NCBI GenBank assembly: GCA_002150815.3
Contig: NDFF03000334.1
Coordinates: 1 to 21,646 of the forward strand
Source: Grammothele lineata
Lineage: Eukaryota > Basidiomycota > Agaricomycetes > Polyporales > Polyporaceae
Direction: 5' to 3'
Length of the DNA stretch: 21,646 nt
Position 1 is the first letter of the stretch; the number at the start of each line of letters is the position of its first letter. Below are positions 20,883 through 21,646 of this stretch, piece by piece. The notes below the pieces were generated by a model. That model saw nothing but the letters and a program-made list of their open reading frames with translations, did not search any database and had not been told where the DNA came from. A program made the position numbers and the translations under genes.

Positions 20883-21391
20883 GTGGATGATATTGGCCGA
20901 GAGTGAGCATTGGGAATCTCTATGACACGTTACTATTATAAGCATATAGATCAATGCAGATGATTTATCACATAGTGACGTCTCCATACGTCGTTGGGCG
21001 ATAAACTGAGCTACTACACCATGATTTGTAAATGTAGACCCATCTGCGAAGACTAGTTCTTGCTCATCTTCATGTCTAGTGGTCTCTCCCATACCCGCCG
21101 CCGGTTATCGCACATGGCATTACATTCTTCCGGATCCTCCGTGCGCAAGGTGTAGTTTTATGGCCACCGGACCCAAGCTTAGTGGGGCCGCGATGCGAGG
21201 CAGATGTTAAGCAGGAGGTGTGAAGCATCGAACGAGGGAATAAAATAATCACGACGACGTTCACGCAGCAGTACGACGGCGGGGCCAGCTTTACAGAATA
21301 CTGTACGAAACATTGAATCGGTCGAGACCGACCGTCGGTTGCATGCGTACTACGTCCAATCCGGACACGGAGGTTTAATCCGACCGTTCGG
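20883..21391. other. Non-coding region right of the KDZ locus
   Basis: AT-richer up to about 21060, then mixed. No gene was found, and overlapping minus-strand frames are short. The right terminal inverted repeat of the KDZ element could lie here but was not recognised. Confidence 0.45.
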
Positions 21392-21393
21392 AT
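21319..21393. promoter_or_regulatory. Cluster of CCG/CGG dyads with a CCAAT box
   Basis: Three short palindromes lie close together: CGGTC-GA-GACCG at 21319-21330, ACCGA-CCG-TCGGT at 21327-21339 and ATCCGA-CCGT-TCGGAT at 21378-21393. A CCAAT is at 21356-21360. The last two share the core CCGACCG(T)TCGG. Inverted CCG/CGG triplets are the usual targets of Zn2Cys6 fungal regulators, so this may be a promoter; that reading is inference. Confidence 0.35.
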
Positions 21394-21601
21394 GGACCTG
21401 CCGGCCGGAACGGAGCGGGTCCTTTTTAAACTCCGCTCACATTCTGATCGATACCATGTGACGCGTCAAGACGTTGAACCGGTGGCGGTCCAGACTCCAG
21501 CTGAGTCGGCTGAGCTGTTGCAACCAACGCCGCCCATCCTCTTGTCTACCACGCCCTCCGCTCTTTTCTCAGACCGTGTAATGTACGCACCTGGCTCTTG
21601 A
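21392..21601 (+). CDS. Possible short open frame, doubtful
   Basis: An ATG at 21392 opens 69 codons (MDLPAGTERVLFKLRSH...), rich in Pro, Ser and Val, without a recognised domain. The ATG overlaps the last palindrome of the dyad cluster. A TTTTTAAA stretch at about 21422 may be a TATA element of a gene starting beyond the window, in which case this frame is only leader sequence. Confidence 0.15.
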   Translation: MDLPAGTERVLFKLRSHSDRYHVTRQDVEPVAVQTPAESAELLQPTPPILLSTTPSALFSDRVMYAPGS

Positions 21602-21646
21602 ACACGACCGGCGTGCGTGAAAAGGCGGACGTCTCGGTGCTCCGAG

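Noticed and set aside
1..21646. tRNA, rRNA, CRISPR array, telomere repeat or bacterial operon signals
   Set aside because: A reading of both strands found no such structure; intron density and promoters are those of a fungal nucleus.

Overview
The window looks like nuclear DNA of a filamentous basidiomycete, probably an Agaricomycete and possibly a polypore. The reasons are very short GT-AG introns (mostly 47-65 nt) with CTAAC-like branch sites, many small exons, TATA/CCAAT promoters, and above all a CxC2/KDZ transposase gene and two multi-exon genes resembling protein families expanded in Agaricomycetes. There are no bacterial features, tRNA, rRNA or CRISPR. Every intron model comes from reading splice sites and matching phases by eye; no transcript data were used.

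Left part (1-2174): one intact-looking three-exon gene for a 647-aa protein of a type seen in many Agaricomycete genomes but without known function. From about 2,290 to 8,760 the sequence is gene-poor and looks decayed. It holds a Pro/His-rich reading frame with stops (2291-3185), a small two-exon gene with an acidic tail (5100-5617), and two broken genes (6285-6745 and 8249-8755) visible only as exon-like pieces with internal stops. From 9,339 to 10,094 there is a doubtful spliced gene with a 5' leader intron, followed by a pyrimidine-rich stretch to 11,308.

Centre (14409-11309, minus strand): a seven-exon gene encoding about 926 aa. It has a homeodomain-like WFxNR motif near the N-terminus, an acidic Ser/Asp-rich middle and an RG-rich basic C-terminus. 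Its promoter faces, across about 1.6 kb of non-coding DNA, the promoter of a plus-strand gene at 15986-19985. That gene is a twelve-exon KDZ (Kyakuja-Dileera-Zisupton) transposase of about 1,128 aa with a CxC2 zinc cluster and an apparently complete D-D-E triad (D460, D579, E641). All 11 introns join in phase and no stop or frameshift was found, so the element may be young.

Only 74 nt after the transposase stop lies a second three-exon plus-strand gene (20060-20882) with a Trp/Cys/His-rich motif and no function I recognise. It is the best candidate for something undescribed: a possible companion gene of the KDZ element. Terminal inverted repeats and target-site duplications were looked for by eye and not found, so the element's limits are unknown. 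The right end (21300-21646) carries several CCG/CGG dyads, a CCAAT box and the start of an open frame, and may be the promoter of a gene outside the window.
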